A stretch of DNA of 45,085 bases. Origin: CAZABP01 sp964483245. GTDB taxonomy: Bacteria; Planctomycetota; UBA1135; UBA2386. The position numbers and the translations under genes are program-made. The notes under the pieces are model-generated. The model was not told the DNA's origin and did not search any database. It saw only the letters and a list, made by a program, of their open reading frames with translations. The DNA lies in assembly GCA_964483245.1 (NCBI GenBank), contig CAZABP010000039.1, forward strand, positions 1-45,085, written 5' to 3'. How positions within the stretch are numbered: the stretch's first letter is position 1; the number at the start of each line of letters is the position of its first letter. Below are positions 1 through 8,307 of this stretch, piece by piece.

Positions 1-362
1 TGCCGATCCTGTACGGCCTGAGCTGGCCGGAGCGGACCGAGTTCGCGTACACGCCGTTCGATCCGCGCACGACCAGCTCGCTGACGTGCGCGCCGGTCGA
101 CCCGGCGCGGTACCCGGCCGTCCCATTGGCCTACGAAGTGCTGCAGCGCGGCGGCGACACGGGCGCCGTGCTGAATGCCGCCGACGAAGTGCTGACCGCG
201 CGCTTCCTCGCCGGGGAGGTTCCGTTCCCAGCGATCGTCGGGACGGTCGCGGATGTCGTGCGCGCGCACCGGCCGCAGCCGGTGCATCGGCTCGACGACG
301 TGTTGCGGGCCGACCGGCAGGCGCGGTCCGCGGCGGAGCAGCGCCTGGCGGCTGCGACGTGA
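1..362 (+). CDS. dxr: 1-deoxy-D-xylulose 5-phosphate reductoisomerase, C-terminal part
   Basis: Partial gene cut by the window's left edge; whole codons begin at base 3 and the stop is TGA at 360-362. Dxr converts 1-deoxy-D-xylulose 5-phosphate to 2-C-methyl-D-erythritol 4-phosphate, the committed step of the MEP isoprenoid pathway, in the cytoplasm. The visible 119 residues match the C-terminal helical domain of the family: PILYGLSWPER, the acidic TPFDPR stretch, YPAVPLAYEVL and GAVLNAADEV, which correspond to the conserved blocks near the end of known Dxr proteins. The catalytic and NADPH-binding parts lie outside the window. The downstream neighbour is rseP after 34 bp; dxr-rseP adjacency is common in bacteria and supports both calls. 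Confidence 0.93.
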   Translation, partial: PILYGLSWPERTEFAYTPFDPRTTSSLTCAPVDPARYPAVPLAYEVLQRGGDTGAVLNAADEVLTARFLAGEVPFPAIVGTVADVVRAHRPQPVHRLDDVLRADRQARSAAEQRLAAAT

Positions 363-396
363 GGACCGGTTCGCCGCGTCGCGGCGGTGAGAGGAC

Positions 397-2202
397 ATGA
401 CGCAGCTGTTCAACATCCTTCTGGTCGCGCTCGGGATCGGGTTCCTGATCTTCATCCACGAGCTCGGGCACTACCTCGCGGCGCGGCTGGCCGGCGTGCG
501 CGTGTTGACGTTCTCGCTCGGCTTCGGTCCGCGGATCTTCGGCTTCCGTCGCGGGCCGACCGACTACCGGCTCAGCGCCGTGCCGCTCGGCGGCTACGTG
601 CGCGTCGCGGGTGAGGATCCGACGCTGCGCGAGGGACTCGAGCCGGACGACCTGCACGCCAAGGGATTCCTGGCGCGCACGTTGTTCTTCTCCGGCGGCG
701 TGTTGATGAACCTGCTGTTCGCCGTCATCGCGTTCCCGTTCATCTTCAACGCCGGCGTCGACTTCACCGCGCCGGTCGTGGGCGCGGTGCAACGCGGCAG
801 TCCGGCCTGGGAGGCGCGGCTGCAGCCGGGTGACCGGATCCTGTCCGTCCATGGCAAGCGGATGTACTCGTTCGAGAACATGGCCGTCGAGCTCGCGCTC
901 GCCGGCGGACCGGAGGTGGAGCTGCTGGTCGAACGCGACGGCAGGCAGTTCACGCAGCGCGTGCGGCCCCGCTGGTCGCCGGAGCAGGGGATCCGCACGA
1001 TCGGGATCGAGCCGGCGCGCGATCCGGAGCTGCCGCGCTTGCAGGTGGACGAAGACTCGCCCGCGGCCAAGGCCGGGGTGCAGACCGGCGACCGGCTGCT
1101 GCGCGTGAACGGGGAGCAGGTCGACGGCACCACGTTCCTGCGCGTGCTGCGGGACGCGGAGCCGGCTCCGGACAAGGAGCTCGCGCTGACCGTGCTGCGC
1201 GACGGCGAGGAGAAGGGGCCGTTCCGTTTCTTCCCGCGCGCGGAGCAGACGACGCAGCGGCGGATCGGCGTCGCGCGCGCGCGCCGGCTCGTCGCCGGGC
1301 TGCGGCCGGCGCCGCTGCTCGACCGGCTCGGCCTGCAGGTCGGCGACCACATCCAGCGCGTCGATGGCAAGCGCTTCGGCGGCGGGGACTTCGCCGCGTT
1401 TGCACAGGGTCCGGACCAGCTGACGATGACCGTGCTGCGCCCGAGCGTCGCCGAGCCGCTGCAACTCAGCGCCGGCGTCAGTGCCGAGGAGAGGCGCCAG
1501 CTCGACGACTGGATCGGCCTGCAGGTGGACCAGATCGGCGTCGTCGTCGAGCCGGCGCCGGACACCCCGGCGGCGCGCGCCGGGCTCGTCGCCGGGGACG
1601 AGATCCAGCGTGCCGGCGAACGCGATCTCGCCGACTGGCAGGACCTCATCGAGGTCGTGCAGGGGGCCGGCGATGCGCCGCTGCAGCTCGTCGTGCGCGG
1701 CGACGATGGCCAGCGCGCCGTCACGTTGACGCCGCAGCACCTGCCGGTTGCGGATCTCGGGTTCACGACCGTCGCGCGGGCCGCACTGCGGGAGACGTAC
1801 CGCGTCGAGTCCGTCGGCGGCGCCATCACGGCAGGGCTCGTCGCGTCGGCGGACCTGATCAAGCAGCTCTACGTGACGCTGAAGCGGCTGTTCACCGGCG
1901 ACGTCGCGGCGAGCAACCTCGGCGGGATCATCACGATCAGCCGCGTCAGCTACGACCAGGCGCAAAGCGGCTGGGCGCGGTTCTTCTATTTCCTGGCGCT
2001 GCTGAGCATCAACCTGGCGTTCATCAACGTGCTGCCGATCCCGGTGCTGGATGGCGGGCACCTGCTGTTCCTGTTGATCGAGAAGATCAAGGGCTCGCCG
2101 GTCAGTGCGCGCGTGCTGAACTACAGCCAGTTGCTCGGGCTCGTGTTCGTCGTCGCGCTGATGGTCTACGTGACGTTCAACGACATCCGCCGGTTGTTCT
2201 GA
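397..2202 (+). CDS. rseP: RseP-type site-2 zinc metalloprotease with four PDZ-like domains
   Basis: Intramembrane M50 metalloprotease, 601 residues. In known systems RseP cuts transmembrane anti-sigma factors and clears signal-peptide remnants. The first membrane segment carries the zinc-binding HELGH at residues 21-25. The second active-site element, PIPVLDGGHLL, lies near residue 550, inside a hydrophobic segment just after the conserved NLAFINVLP. Between them are four PDZ-like repeats, recognised by GDRI, GDRLL, GDHIQ and GDEIQ at about residues 142, 230, 314 and 400, an even spacing of 84-88 residues. Most family members have one or two PDZ domains and about 450 residues, so this one is long. 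The start ATG at 397 follows GTGAGAGGAC, a usable ribosome-binding site. The gene converges on a lipoprotein gene with only 12 bp between stops. Its last codons are duplicated at 4810-4868. Confidence 0.93.
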   Translation: MTQLFNILLVALGIGFLIFIHELGHYLAARLAGVRVLTFSLGFGPRIFGFRRGPTDYRLSAVPLGGYVRVAGEDPTLREGLEPDDLHAKGFLARTLFFSGGVLMNLLFAVIAFPFIFNAGVDFTAPVVGAVQRGSPAWEARLQPGDRILSVHGKRMYSFENMAVELALAGGPEVELLVERDGRQFTQRVRPRWSPEQGIRTIGIEPARDPELPRLQVDEDSPAAKAGVQTGDRLLRVNGEQVDGTTFLRVLRDAEPAPDKELALTVLRDGEEKGPFRFFPRAEQTTQRRIGVARARRLVAGLRPAPLLDRLGLQVGDHIQRVDGKRFGGGDFAAFAQGPDQLTMTVLRPSVAEPLQLSAGVSAEERRQLDDWIGLQVDQIGVVVEPAPDTPAARAGLVAGDEIQRAGERDLADWQDLIEVVQGAGDAPLQLVVRGDDGQRAVTLTPQHLPVADLGFTTVARAALRETYRVESVGGAITAGLVASADLIKQLYVTLKRLFTGDVAASNLGGIITISRVSYDQAQSGWARFFYFLALLSINLAFINVLPIPVLDGGHLLFLLIEKIKGSPVSARVLNYSQLLGLVFVVALMVYVTFNDIRRLF

Positions 2203-2214
2203 GCGCGGCGGCGC

Positions 2215-4731
2215 TCAACGCCAGGCGCGCCACTGCTCGAGGACTTCGGCGACGCGGGCGGGGTCGATGCGGATCGTGATCTCGTCGCCGCCGGTCTCGC
2301 TGAGGGTCACGGATTGCTGCGCGACCGGGATCGGGCGTTTGGGCCAGCCGGGGGGTGGGTCGAGGTAGACGATGAGCTCCTGGTCGCCGGCTTCGCTGTA
2401 TGCGAACTCGGCGGCAGCGGGAGGACGGCATGCGCCGGCACGCAGCAGGTGACCCAGCATGAGGTCGGGCCATCCTGAGTAGTCGGTGTCGTCCACCAGG
2501 TAGCGGAATCCGGCCGGGAGCTCCGGCGCGTTGGTGAGGGACACACGAGCCAGCAGCGCTGTGTCCAGCCTCGCCTCGATCCGGCTGGCGATGCGCTCCG
2601 TGCTCCACGAACCACCATCCATCGATTCCAACCGGAGCCATGTCGCTGCTTGCGGGATCGACAGCTCGTACCGCCCGTCCTGTGCATGCAATCGCCACTG
2701 CCAGAACGAATCCTCCGCGCCCCCACAATTCAGCATCACGCGGCGGACCGGCTCGCCGCGCCGGTCGGTCGCGCGCACCTCGATACGTCGCAGGAACGGT
2801 GTCAGGTCGAGCTCGCGCACCGGTTCCACGTCATGCGGCCACACACGAACCAGGATCGGTGCGTGCAGCGCACCGCTGCGCCACTTCACGAGCACGTCGT
2901 GATCACCCGGTTCAACTCCGAGCCATGTGACGATGAATCTGGTCGGCTCGGGCGTGCGGTCGATCCGCGCCTGCACGCTCGGCCCATTCGCATGGTCTTG
3001 CTCGTTGGCCAACTCGAACCGCAGCGGCGCGACATCCAGCGCGTCGCGGACACGGAATCGCAACGTCAGGGACTCGGTCCGCGTGTGCAAAGCCAGGGTG
3101 CGGTCGCGCGCACCGACGGCGATCGGCGCAGACTCGAAGGCTCCGTACCCTCGTCCCCTGGCGTGGAGGCGCCGCTTCTTGCGCGGCTCCGAACTCGGGC
3201 CGGTCTCCGGTGCCGCCTCGTCCGAAGCCTCCGTCCACAGTTCGAATCGTCCGTGGGCGTCCGTCCACACCATGTACGGATCCCACCAACCCTCGTCCGG
3301 CTTCCAGCCGACCAGCACGTCGCGCAACGGTGCGCCGGTCGACGACGTGACTGTGCCACTCGCCAGCAGCGCCTTGGGCGCGAGTCGCACAGGTCCCGTA
3401 TCCACGTCGGCGCCGAACTCGATCATCCGTTCGACGTGGAACTCCGTCCGCTCGAACTCCGTCCAGCCGCGACGGTCCAACTCGAACTGGCGCGCGCGGA
3501 CTTTGAAGTTCCCCAACACGTTCGCCGACCAGCGGCCTGCCCGATCGGTGCGCACGAGGACACGATGGCCGTTCTGCCACTGCGCACGAGCCAGGACATC
3601 CGTCAGCCAGAACTCCGCATCCGCAACCGGTTGCCCACCGGCCTCCTGCACGGTTCCGTGGATCCTCGCATCGATCGGGTCCGACGCGAACACCACGTGC
3701 ACGTTCTCACGCGGACGCGTGAGGGCCGCAATGCGCTGCTCGGCTACTGCGGCGGCCCCCTCGCGCCAGGCGAGCAACTTCATCGCGCGGGTGATCGGCA
3801 CGTGGTCGAACCGGACCATGCCCGACGCGTCGGCGACCATGTGGCGCATGCCCGGCACTGGCAGCTCCGGACTCCTCTCATCCCACTCGTCCGGCATGTC
3901 GTCGCGCAGCACCACGTGAACAGGCCCCGCGTCCTCACGCTGCAGCGCGAGCACATCGGCCGTCACACTGCCGCAGCGCGGTACCACGAGCGGCACGACA
4001 TCCACGGGCGGGATCGTGTCCTCGACGGGACGAGGATCCAGCCCGAGCATTGAGTACGAGACGGACATCACGTCGGCCTCCACCGTGCCTCCTTCGTCGA
4101 AGTGCGCCCAGTGCATCGCCTGGTGCAGGTCGACGAGCCGATCCGCGTGCGGGAACTCTGCTCGACCGTCCTGGCCGCTGACCGTGCGCGCGATCACGCT
4201 CCGCTGCCGTGTGCAGCGCAGCAGCAGCTCGACCGGCACGCCCGCAACCGGCTGCCCATCGACGTCCTGAACGCGCACCTTGACCGGCGTTCCGCGTGAG
4301 ATCGGGAGCAACACCGGCTCCGTCGGCAGCAACGCATTCCACTCGCGTGGCCCGAGCCCCCACAGTTCCCCGGCTTCCGTCATCACGCAGGCCTGCGGGA
4401 ACGACCATGGCACGCGTGTCTCTCCAGCTTCGTTGGTGGTCGTGGTGATCCCGATCTTCCGTGCGAGGTCACGGAGGTCGTGCATCGCGACCAACAGCTC
4501 GAACTTCGGGAATCCCCAGGGCATGCACTCCGCGTCGCAGTACATGACCCGCGCGCCCGGCACCGGCCGACCCGTCTCATCATCGATGACCCGCACCAAC
4601 AACCCGCGCGGCTCCGGCTCCTCCGCCACCTCCGCGCGCCGCTCCGCGACCACCGCACTCCCCTCGTGCGACTCCCCACCCCCCGCGCAGGCCGCGAGCA
4701 CCGACAACGCCACCAGCGCGCGGTTCCACAT
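2215..4731 (-). CDS. Lipoprotein with carboxypeptidase-regulatory-like repeats (paralog 1)
   Basis: Function unknown; 838 residues. The chosen start, ATG at 4731, opens MWNRALVALSVLAACAGG, a lipoprotein signal peptide with lipobox LAAC (Cys15). The same start is conserved in the paralog at 7397, and a -10-like hexamer sits 9 nt upstream. Upstream in-frame ATGs are not preferred because they would put translated sequence in front of a good signal peptide. After the lipobox come repeated beta-sandwich modules of the carboxypeptidase regulatory type, marked by phrases such as DDETGRPVPGARV, DVDGQPVAGVPVEL, GGQPVADAEFWLTD, TGAPLRDVLVGW and DRRGEPVRRVML. Such domains are usually extracellular and binding or structural. 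No catalytic motif was seen. The protein probably sits on an outer or cytoplasmic membrane, facing out. It is a tandem duplicate of the next gene; the two have identical length. Confidence 0.85.
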   Translation of the reverse strand: MWNRALVALSVLAACAGGGESHEGSAVVAERRAEVAEEPEPRGLLVRVIDDETGRPVPGARVMYCDAECMPWGFPKFELLVAMHDLRDLARKIGITTTTNEAGETRVPWSFPQACVMTEAGELWGLGPREWNALLPTEPVLLPISRGTPVKVRVQDVDGQPVAGVPVELLLRCTRQRSVIARTVSGQDGRAEFPHADRLVDLHQAMHWAHFDEGGTVEADVMSVSYSMLGLDPRPVEDTIPPVDVVPLVVPRCGSVTADVLALQREDAGPVHVVLRDDMPDEWDERSPELPVPGMRHMVADASGMVRFDHVPITRAMKLLAWREGAAAVAEQRIAALTRPRENVHVVFASDPIDARIHGTVQEAGGQPVADAEFWLTDVLARAQWQNGHRVLVRTDRAGRWSANVLGNFKVRARQFELDRRGWTEFERTEFHVERMIEFGADVDTGPVRLAPKALLASGTVTSSTGAPLRDVLVGWKPDEGWWDPYMVWTDAHGRFELWTEASDEAAPETGPSSEPRKKRRLHARGRGYGAFESAPIAVGARDRTLALHTRTESLTLRFRVRDALDVAPLRFELANEQDHANGPSVQARIDRTPEPTRFIVTWLGVEPGDHDVLVKWRSGALHAPILVRVWPHDVEPVRELDLTPFLRRIEVRATDRRGEPVRRVMLNCGGAEDSFWQWRLHAQDGRYELSIPQAATWLRLESMDGGSWSTERIASRIEARLDTALLARVSLTNAPELPAGFRYLVDDTDYSGWPDLMLGHLLRAGACRPPAAAEFAYSEAGDQELIVYLDPPPGWPKRPIPVAQQSVTLSETGGDEITIRIDPARVAEVLEQWRAWR

Positions 4732-4740
4732 CGCCGCGCA

Positions 4741-4746
4741 ACGATA
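4741..4746 (-). promoter_or_regulatory. -10-like TATCGT, probable leaderless promoter of paralog 1
   Basis: Read on the minus strand, GC-TATCGT is followed by 9 nt and then the ATG at 4731. A start point 6-8 nt after the hexamer would place transcription at or next to the ATG, which leaves no room for a ribosome-binding site. No convincing -35 was found. The same hexamer and spacing occur in the paralog and in front of the TolC-like gene. Confidence 0.5.
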
Positions 4747-4809
4747 GCGATCCTTCCTTGCAGCCCGCGCAGGACGCGGGTCCGATCCGCGACCCGCGAT
4801 GACCCTCCT

Positions 4810-4868
4810 CTCGTGGTCGTCGCGCTGGCGGTCTACGGGACGTTCCATGACATCCGCCGGGTTTCTGA
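4810..4868 (+). pseudogene. Fossil of the rseP 3' end at the duplication junction
   Basis: The reading frame from 4810 gives LVVVALAVYGTFHDIRR, which matches the RseP C-terminus LVFVVALMVYVTFNDIRR encoded at 2140-2193. After this the copy loses one base (CGGGTTTCTGA against CGGTTGTTCTGA), so the last codons are shifted, although TGA is still present at 4866-4868. It is preceded directly by the first 12-18 bases of a ubiA-like start. It has no start or upstream domain and cannot make a protease. Its value is that it marks the exact left edge of the duplicated segment. Confidence 0.85.
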
Positions 4869-4880
4869 GCGCGGCAGCGT

Positions 4881-7397
4881 TCAGCGCCACGTGCGCCACT
4901 GCTCGAGGACCTCGGCGACGCGGGCGGGATCGACGCGGATCGTGATCTCGTCGCCGCCGGTCTCGCTGAGCGTCACGGATTGCTGCGCGATCGGGATCGG
5001 GCGTCTCGGCCAGCCGGGAGGTGGGTCGATGTAGACGAACAGGTCCTGGTCGCCGGCTTCGTCATATTCGAACTCGGCGGCGACGGGCGGATGGCACGGG
5101 GCGGCACGCAGCAGGTAGCCGAGCATCAAGTCGCCGCGATCCGAATAGTCGACGTTGTCGATCAAGTAGCGGAATCCGCTCGGCAGTTTCGGTGCGTCCG
5201 GCAGCAAGACGCGAGCCATGTGCTCTCGCGAAAGGCGCGCCTCCAGCCGGTCCTGGATCTGCTCGCTGCCCCAGCCTCCGGCCCCGAATGCAACCAAGCC
5301 GATCTCGGTGGCCGCGGCCGGAATCGACACCTCGTACTGGCCGTTGGACGAGAGCACGCGCGATTGCCACCACCCTTCGCCCGGTCCCCGGAGCAACATC
5401 GTGATGCGTCGCACCGGCTCGCCACGTCGATCGGACACCCGCAGCGTGACGCGCCGCAGGAATGGCGTGAGATCGACCTCCAGCGCTCGCTCCGGTTCCT
5501 GTGCCCAGACCCGCGCCGGGATCGGCGCACACAGCGGTTCTCCGTGCCACTTGACCAGAACGTCGTGATCGCCTGGTTCCACGCCAAGCCACGTCACTGT
5601 GTACCACGTCGGGTCCGAAGTCCGATCGATCCGAGCCTGCACGCTCGGCTCAGCGGCGCCCCCTGCTTCATTGGCAAGCTGGAACCCCAGCGGTTCGCGA
5701 TCCACTGCATCGCGGACTCGTACGCGCAACGTCAAGCGTTCCGTGCGTGTGTGCAGGTGCACGGTCCGATCGCGCGAGCCGATCGCAATCGGCGCGGACT
5801 CGAAGGCTCCATAGCCGCGTCCCTTGGCTTGGACGCGCAGCTTCTTGCGCGGCTTCGAACCTGGACCCAGCTCGGCTTCCGCGCCGTCCACAGGCTCCCC
5901 CCAAAGCTCGAAACGCCCTCGAGCGTCCGTCCAGACCATGCCTGGGCGCTGCCACTCGTCACCGTGTGCGCAACCGACCAGCACGTTGGAGAGCGGCTCT
6001 CCGACCGAAGTCAGAACAGTACCCGTCACCTGCAACGCCACGGGGGCCAGCCGTATGGGTCCCACATCCACGATGGCGCCGTACTCGATCATCCGTTCCA
6101 CACGGAACTCGACGCGCTCGAACGATCCCCATCCCGGCCGATCCAACTCGAACTCCCGCGTTCGGGCGCTGAAGTCCCCCAACACGCGGGTCGACCAGCG
6201 GCCTTCGCGATCGGTCCTCACACGCACGCGGTGGTCATTCCACCATCGCGCCCCCGCAAGTACGTCCGTCAGCCAGAACTCGGCATTGGCGACAGGCTTT
6301 CCGTCCGCGTCCTGCACCGTCCCATGCATCCTCGCATCGACCAACTCCGGCCCCAACACGACGTGCACGGCCTCGCCTGCACGCGTGAGCGCCGCAACCT
6401 GCCGCGCTACCGCAGCGGCGTCGCCTTCGCGCCATGCGAGCAGCTTCATCGCGCGGCTGATCGGCACGTGCTCGAACCGGACCATGCCCGACGCATCCGC
6501 GGCTGCGTGCCGCATGCCCGGCACGGGGAGCTCCGGTCGCCGGTCATCCCACTTGTCCGGCATGTCGGCGCGTAGCGCGACATGGACCCGCCCCATGCCG
6601 ACATGCTGTACCGCGCGAACATCCGCAGTCACCGTGCCGCAGCGCGGTACCACGAGCGGCACGACTTCCGCGGGCGGGATCGTGTCCTCGACGGGGCGAG
6701 GATCCAGCCCGAGCATCGAGTACGAGACCGAGATCATGTCCTCCTCTACCGAGCCGCCTTCGTCGAAGTGCGCCCAGTGCATCGCATGGTGCAGGTCGAT
6801 GAGCCGGTCCGCGTGTGGGAACTCTGCTCGACCGTCCTGCCCGCTGAGCGTGCGCGCGATCACGCTCCGTTGCCGCGTACACCGCAGCAGCAGCTCGACC
6901 GGCACACCCGCAACCGGCTGCCCATCGACGTCCTGCACGCGCACCTGGACCGGCGTCCCGCGCGAAATCGGGATCAACACAGGTTCTGTCGGTAGCGGCG
7001 CGTTCCAATCGCTCGGGCCAAGCCCCCACAGCCCTCCTGATTCCGCCATCACACACGCACTCGAGAACGACCACGGCACGCGCGTTTCGCCGGCTGAATC
7101 CGTAGTCGTCGTGACTCCGACCCGCTTCGCGAGATCACGAAGATCCTGCATCGAGACCAACAGCTCGAACTTCGGGAATCCCCAGGGCATGCACTCCGCG
7201 TCGCAATACGTCACCCGCGCGCCCGGCACCGGCCGACCCGTCTCATCATCGATGACCCGCACCAACAACCCGCGCGGCTCCGGCTCCCCCGCCACCTCCG
7301 CGCGCCGCTCCGCGACCACCGCACCCGCCTCGTGCGACGCCCCACCCCCCGCGCAGGCCGCGAGCACCGACAACGCCAACAGCGTGCGGTTCCACAT
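4881..7397 (-). CDS. Lipoprotein with carboxypeptidase-regulatory-like repeats (paralog 2)
   Basis: Paralog of the preceding lipoprotein, again exactly 838 residues from the start ATG at 7397. It begins MWNRTLLALSVLAACAGG with lipobox LAAC (Cys15). The first 60 or so residues, including RVIDDETGRPVPGARV and YCDAECMPWGFPKFELL, are almost identical to paralog 1, as is the C-terminus SETGGDEITIRVDPARVAEV. The middle differs at many positions (for example the region aligned to residues 400-640), with the repeat phrases kept. No enzyme motif was seen; a surface or periplasmic binding role is an inference from the repeat type. It is divergent from the ubiA-like gene with 67 bp between starts, and it is probably monocistronic. 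Confidence 0.85.
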   Translation of the reverse strand: MWNRTLLALSVLAACAGGGASHEAGAVVAERRAEVAGEPEPRGLLVRVIDDETGRPVPGARVTYCDAECMPWGFPKFELLVSMQDLRDLAKRVGVTTTTDSAGETRVPWSFSSACVMAESGGLWGLGPSDWNAPLPTEPVLIPISRGTPVQVRVQDVDGQPVAGVPVELLLRCTRQRSVIARTLSGQDGRAEFPHADRLIDLHHAMHWAHFDEGGSVEEDMISVSYSMLGLDPRPVEDTIPPAEVVPLVVPRCGTVTADVRAVQHVGMGRVHVALRADMPDKWDDRRPELPVPGMRHAAADASGMVRFEHVPISRAMKLLAWREGDAAAVARQVAALTRAGEAVHVVLGPELVDARMHGTVQDADGKPVANAEFWLTDVLAGARWWNDHRVRVRTDREGRWSTRVLGDFSARTREFELDRPGWGSFERVEFRVERMIEYGAIVDVGPIRLAPVALQVTGTVLTSVGEPLSNVLVGCAHGDEWQRPGMVWTDARGRFELWGEPVDGAEAELGPGSKPRKKLRVQAKGRGYGAFESAPIAIGSRDRTVHLHTRTERLTLRVRVRDAVDREPLGFQLANEAGGAAEPSVQARIDRTSDPTWYTVTWLGVEPGDHDVLVKWHGEPLCAPIPARVWAQEPERALEVDLTPFLRRVTLRVSDRRGEPVRRITMLLRGPGEGWWQSRVLSSNGQYEVSIPAAATEIGLVAFGAGGWGSEQIQDRLEARLSREHMARVLLPDAPKLPSGFRYLIDNVDYSDRGDLMLGYLLRAAPCHPPVAAEFEYDEAGDQDLFVYIDPPPGWPRRPIPIAQQSVTLSETGGDEITIRVDPARVAEVLEQWRTWR

Positions 7398-7406
7398 CGC
7401 CGCGCA

Positions 7407-7412
7407 ACGATA
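7407..7412 (-). promoter_or_regulatory. -10-like TATCGT, probable leaderless promoter of paralog 2
   Basis: Minus strand GC-TATCGT, 9 nt, then the ATG at 7397; identical to the site in front of paralog 1 because the whole upstream region is duplicated. The 67-bp interval to the divergent ubiA-like start at 7465 is otherwise without a clear signal. Confidence 0.5.
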
Positions 7413-7464
7413 GCGATCCTTCCTTGCAGACCGCGCAGGACGCGGGTCCGATCCGCGACCCGCG

Positions 7465-8304
7465 ATGACCCTCCTCCCGTGGCTTCGCCTGGTCCGCGCC
7501 GGGACGCTGTTCTCCCCCGCCGCCGATGTCGTCGCCGGCCTGTGCCTGGCCGGGCAGCCGTGGTCCTGGGGTGCGGCTGCCGCGGTCCTGGCGAGCACCT
7601 GCACGTACGCCGGCGGCATGGTGCTGAACGACCACGCCGACCGCGGCGAGGATGCGGTCCAGCGGCCGGAGCGCCCGCTGCCGCGCGGCGACATCCGACC
7701 GAATGCGGCGCTGACGCTCGGACTCGTGCTGCTAGGCGCCGCCGTGTTGCTGTCGCCACGTCCCGCCTGGCACGCGATGCTCGGCTCGCTGGTCCTGCTG
7801 TACGACTACCTGCTGAAGGCCTTCCCGCTCGCAGCGACGCTGAACATGGCGACGCTGCGCGGACTGAACCTGCTGACCGGTGCGGCCGTGTTCGGGTTCG
7901 AGCCGACGCGCGACCACTTGATCGCGGCGTTGGTCTATGCGCTCTACATCGCGTGCGTCACGATCCTCGGCCGCTACGAGGACGAGAAACGCGTGAAACC
8001 GCGCGCCGTGTTGGCGATCCAGCTCGTGCCACCGCTCGCGGCATTCCTCGTGCTGCTGGCGCTGCCGGTCCGCTGGCCGGCGATCGCCGGTGGAATCGCC
8101 GCGGCGGCGTTCGTCGTGCGCGCGCGCGGCGTCGAGACCTGGGACCGCGCCGCGATCCGCGGCTCGATGACCTGGTTGCTGCTCGGGACGATGGGCTACA
8201 CCGGGCTGTTGGCGCTCGGCACCGGCCGCACGGTGGAAGGGCTCGCGATCCTGCTCGCGATCCTGCCGGCGCGCTGGATCGCGCGCCGGATCAGCTTGAC
8301 CTGA
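7465..8304 (+). CDS. UbiA-family prenyltransferase
   Basis: Integral membrane protein of 279 residues related to the UbiA superfamily, whose members transfer prenyl chains to aromatic or other acceptors using magnesium-bound polyprenyl diphosphate. The diagnostic first aspartate-rich motif is present: N55 D56 xx D59 xxx D63 in GGMVLNDHADRGEDAV, followed by RPERPLPRG, the typical continuation. The second motif is weak; RYEDEKR near residue 172 stands at its place. Alternating hydrophobic stretches fit seven to nine membrane helices. The substrate cannot be told from the sequence: quinone, chlorophyll/heme-like and EboC-like members all share these features, and no quinone or ebo genes are nearby. 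The start at 7465 is supported by the duplicated copy of these codons at 4799. The stop lies 3 bp from the convergent neighbour. Confidence 0.82.
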   Translation: MTLLPWLRLVRAGTLFSPAADVVAGLCLAGQPWSWGAAAAVLASTCTYAGGMVLNDHADRGEDAVQRPERPLPRGDIRPNAALTLGLVLLGAAVLLSPRPAWHAMLGSLVLLYDYLLKAFPLAATLNMATLRGLNLLTGAAVFGFEPTRDHLIAALVYALYIACVTILGRYEDEKRVKPRAVLAIQLVPPLAAFLVLLALPVRWPAIAGGIAAAAFVVRARGVETWDRAAIRGSMTWLLLGTMGYTGLLALGTGRTVEGLAILLAILPARWIARRISLT

Positions 8305-8307
8305 GCG

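Larger units (their letters stand above)
2145..4812. repeat. Tandem duplication, copy A (about 2.67 kb)
   Basis: This block and the next one (about 4813-7481) are direct repeats. Each contains the last codons of rseP, a complete 838-residue lipoprotein gene on the minus strand, its promoter region and the first codons of the ubiA-like gene. Here the left edge is the intact rseP 3' end. The right edge is a truncated ubiA start (ATGACCCTCCTC at 4799-4810) that runs straight into copied rseP sequence. The edges are approximate because the junction shares a few bases with both parents. Similarity is highest at the two ends and lower in the middle. Confidence 0.88.
4813..7481. repeat. Tandem duplication, copy B (about 2.67 kb)
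   Basis: Second copy of the block described at 2145-4812. Its left edge is the rseP fossil; its right edge runs into the intact ubiA-like gene at 7465. Over roughly 265 bp spanning the start of the lipoprotein gene and its upstream region (4546-4810 against 7204-7476) I count about ten mismatches by eye. The central coding part is far more divergent at protein level. Confidence 0.88.

Noticed and set aside
2215..7397. Transposition as the source of the lipoprotein duplication
   Set aside because: No transposase, terminal inverted repeats or target-site duplication; the junction joins the two natural flanks directly, as a tandem duplication does.
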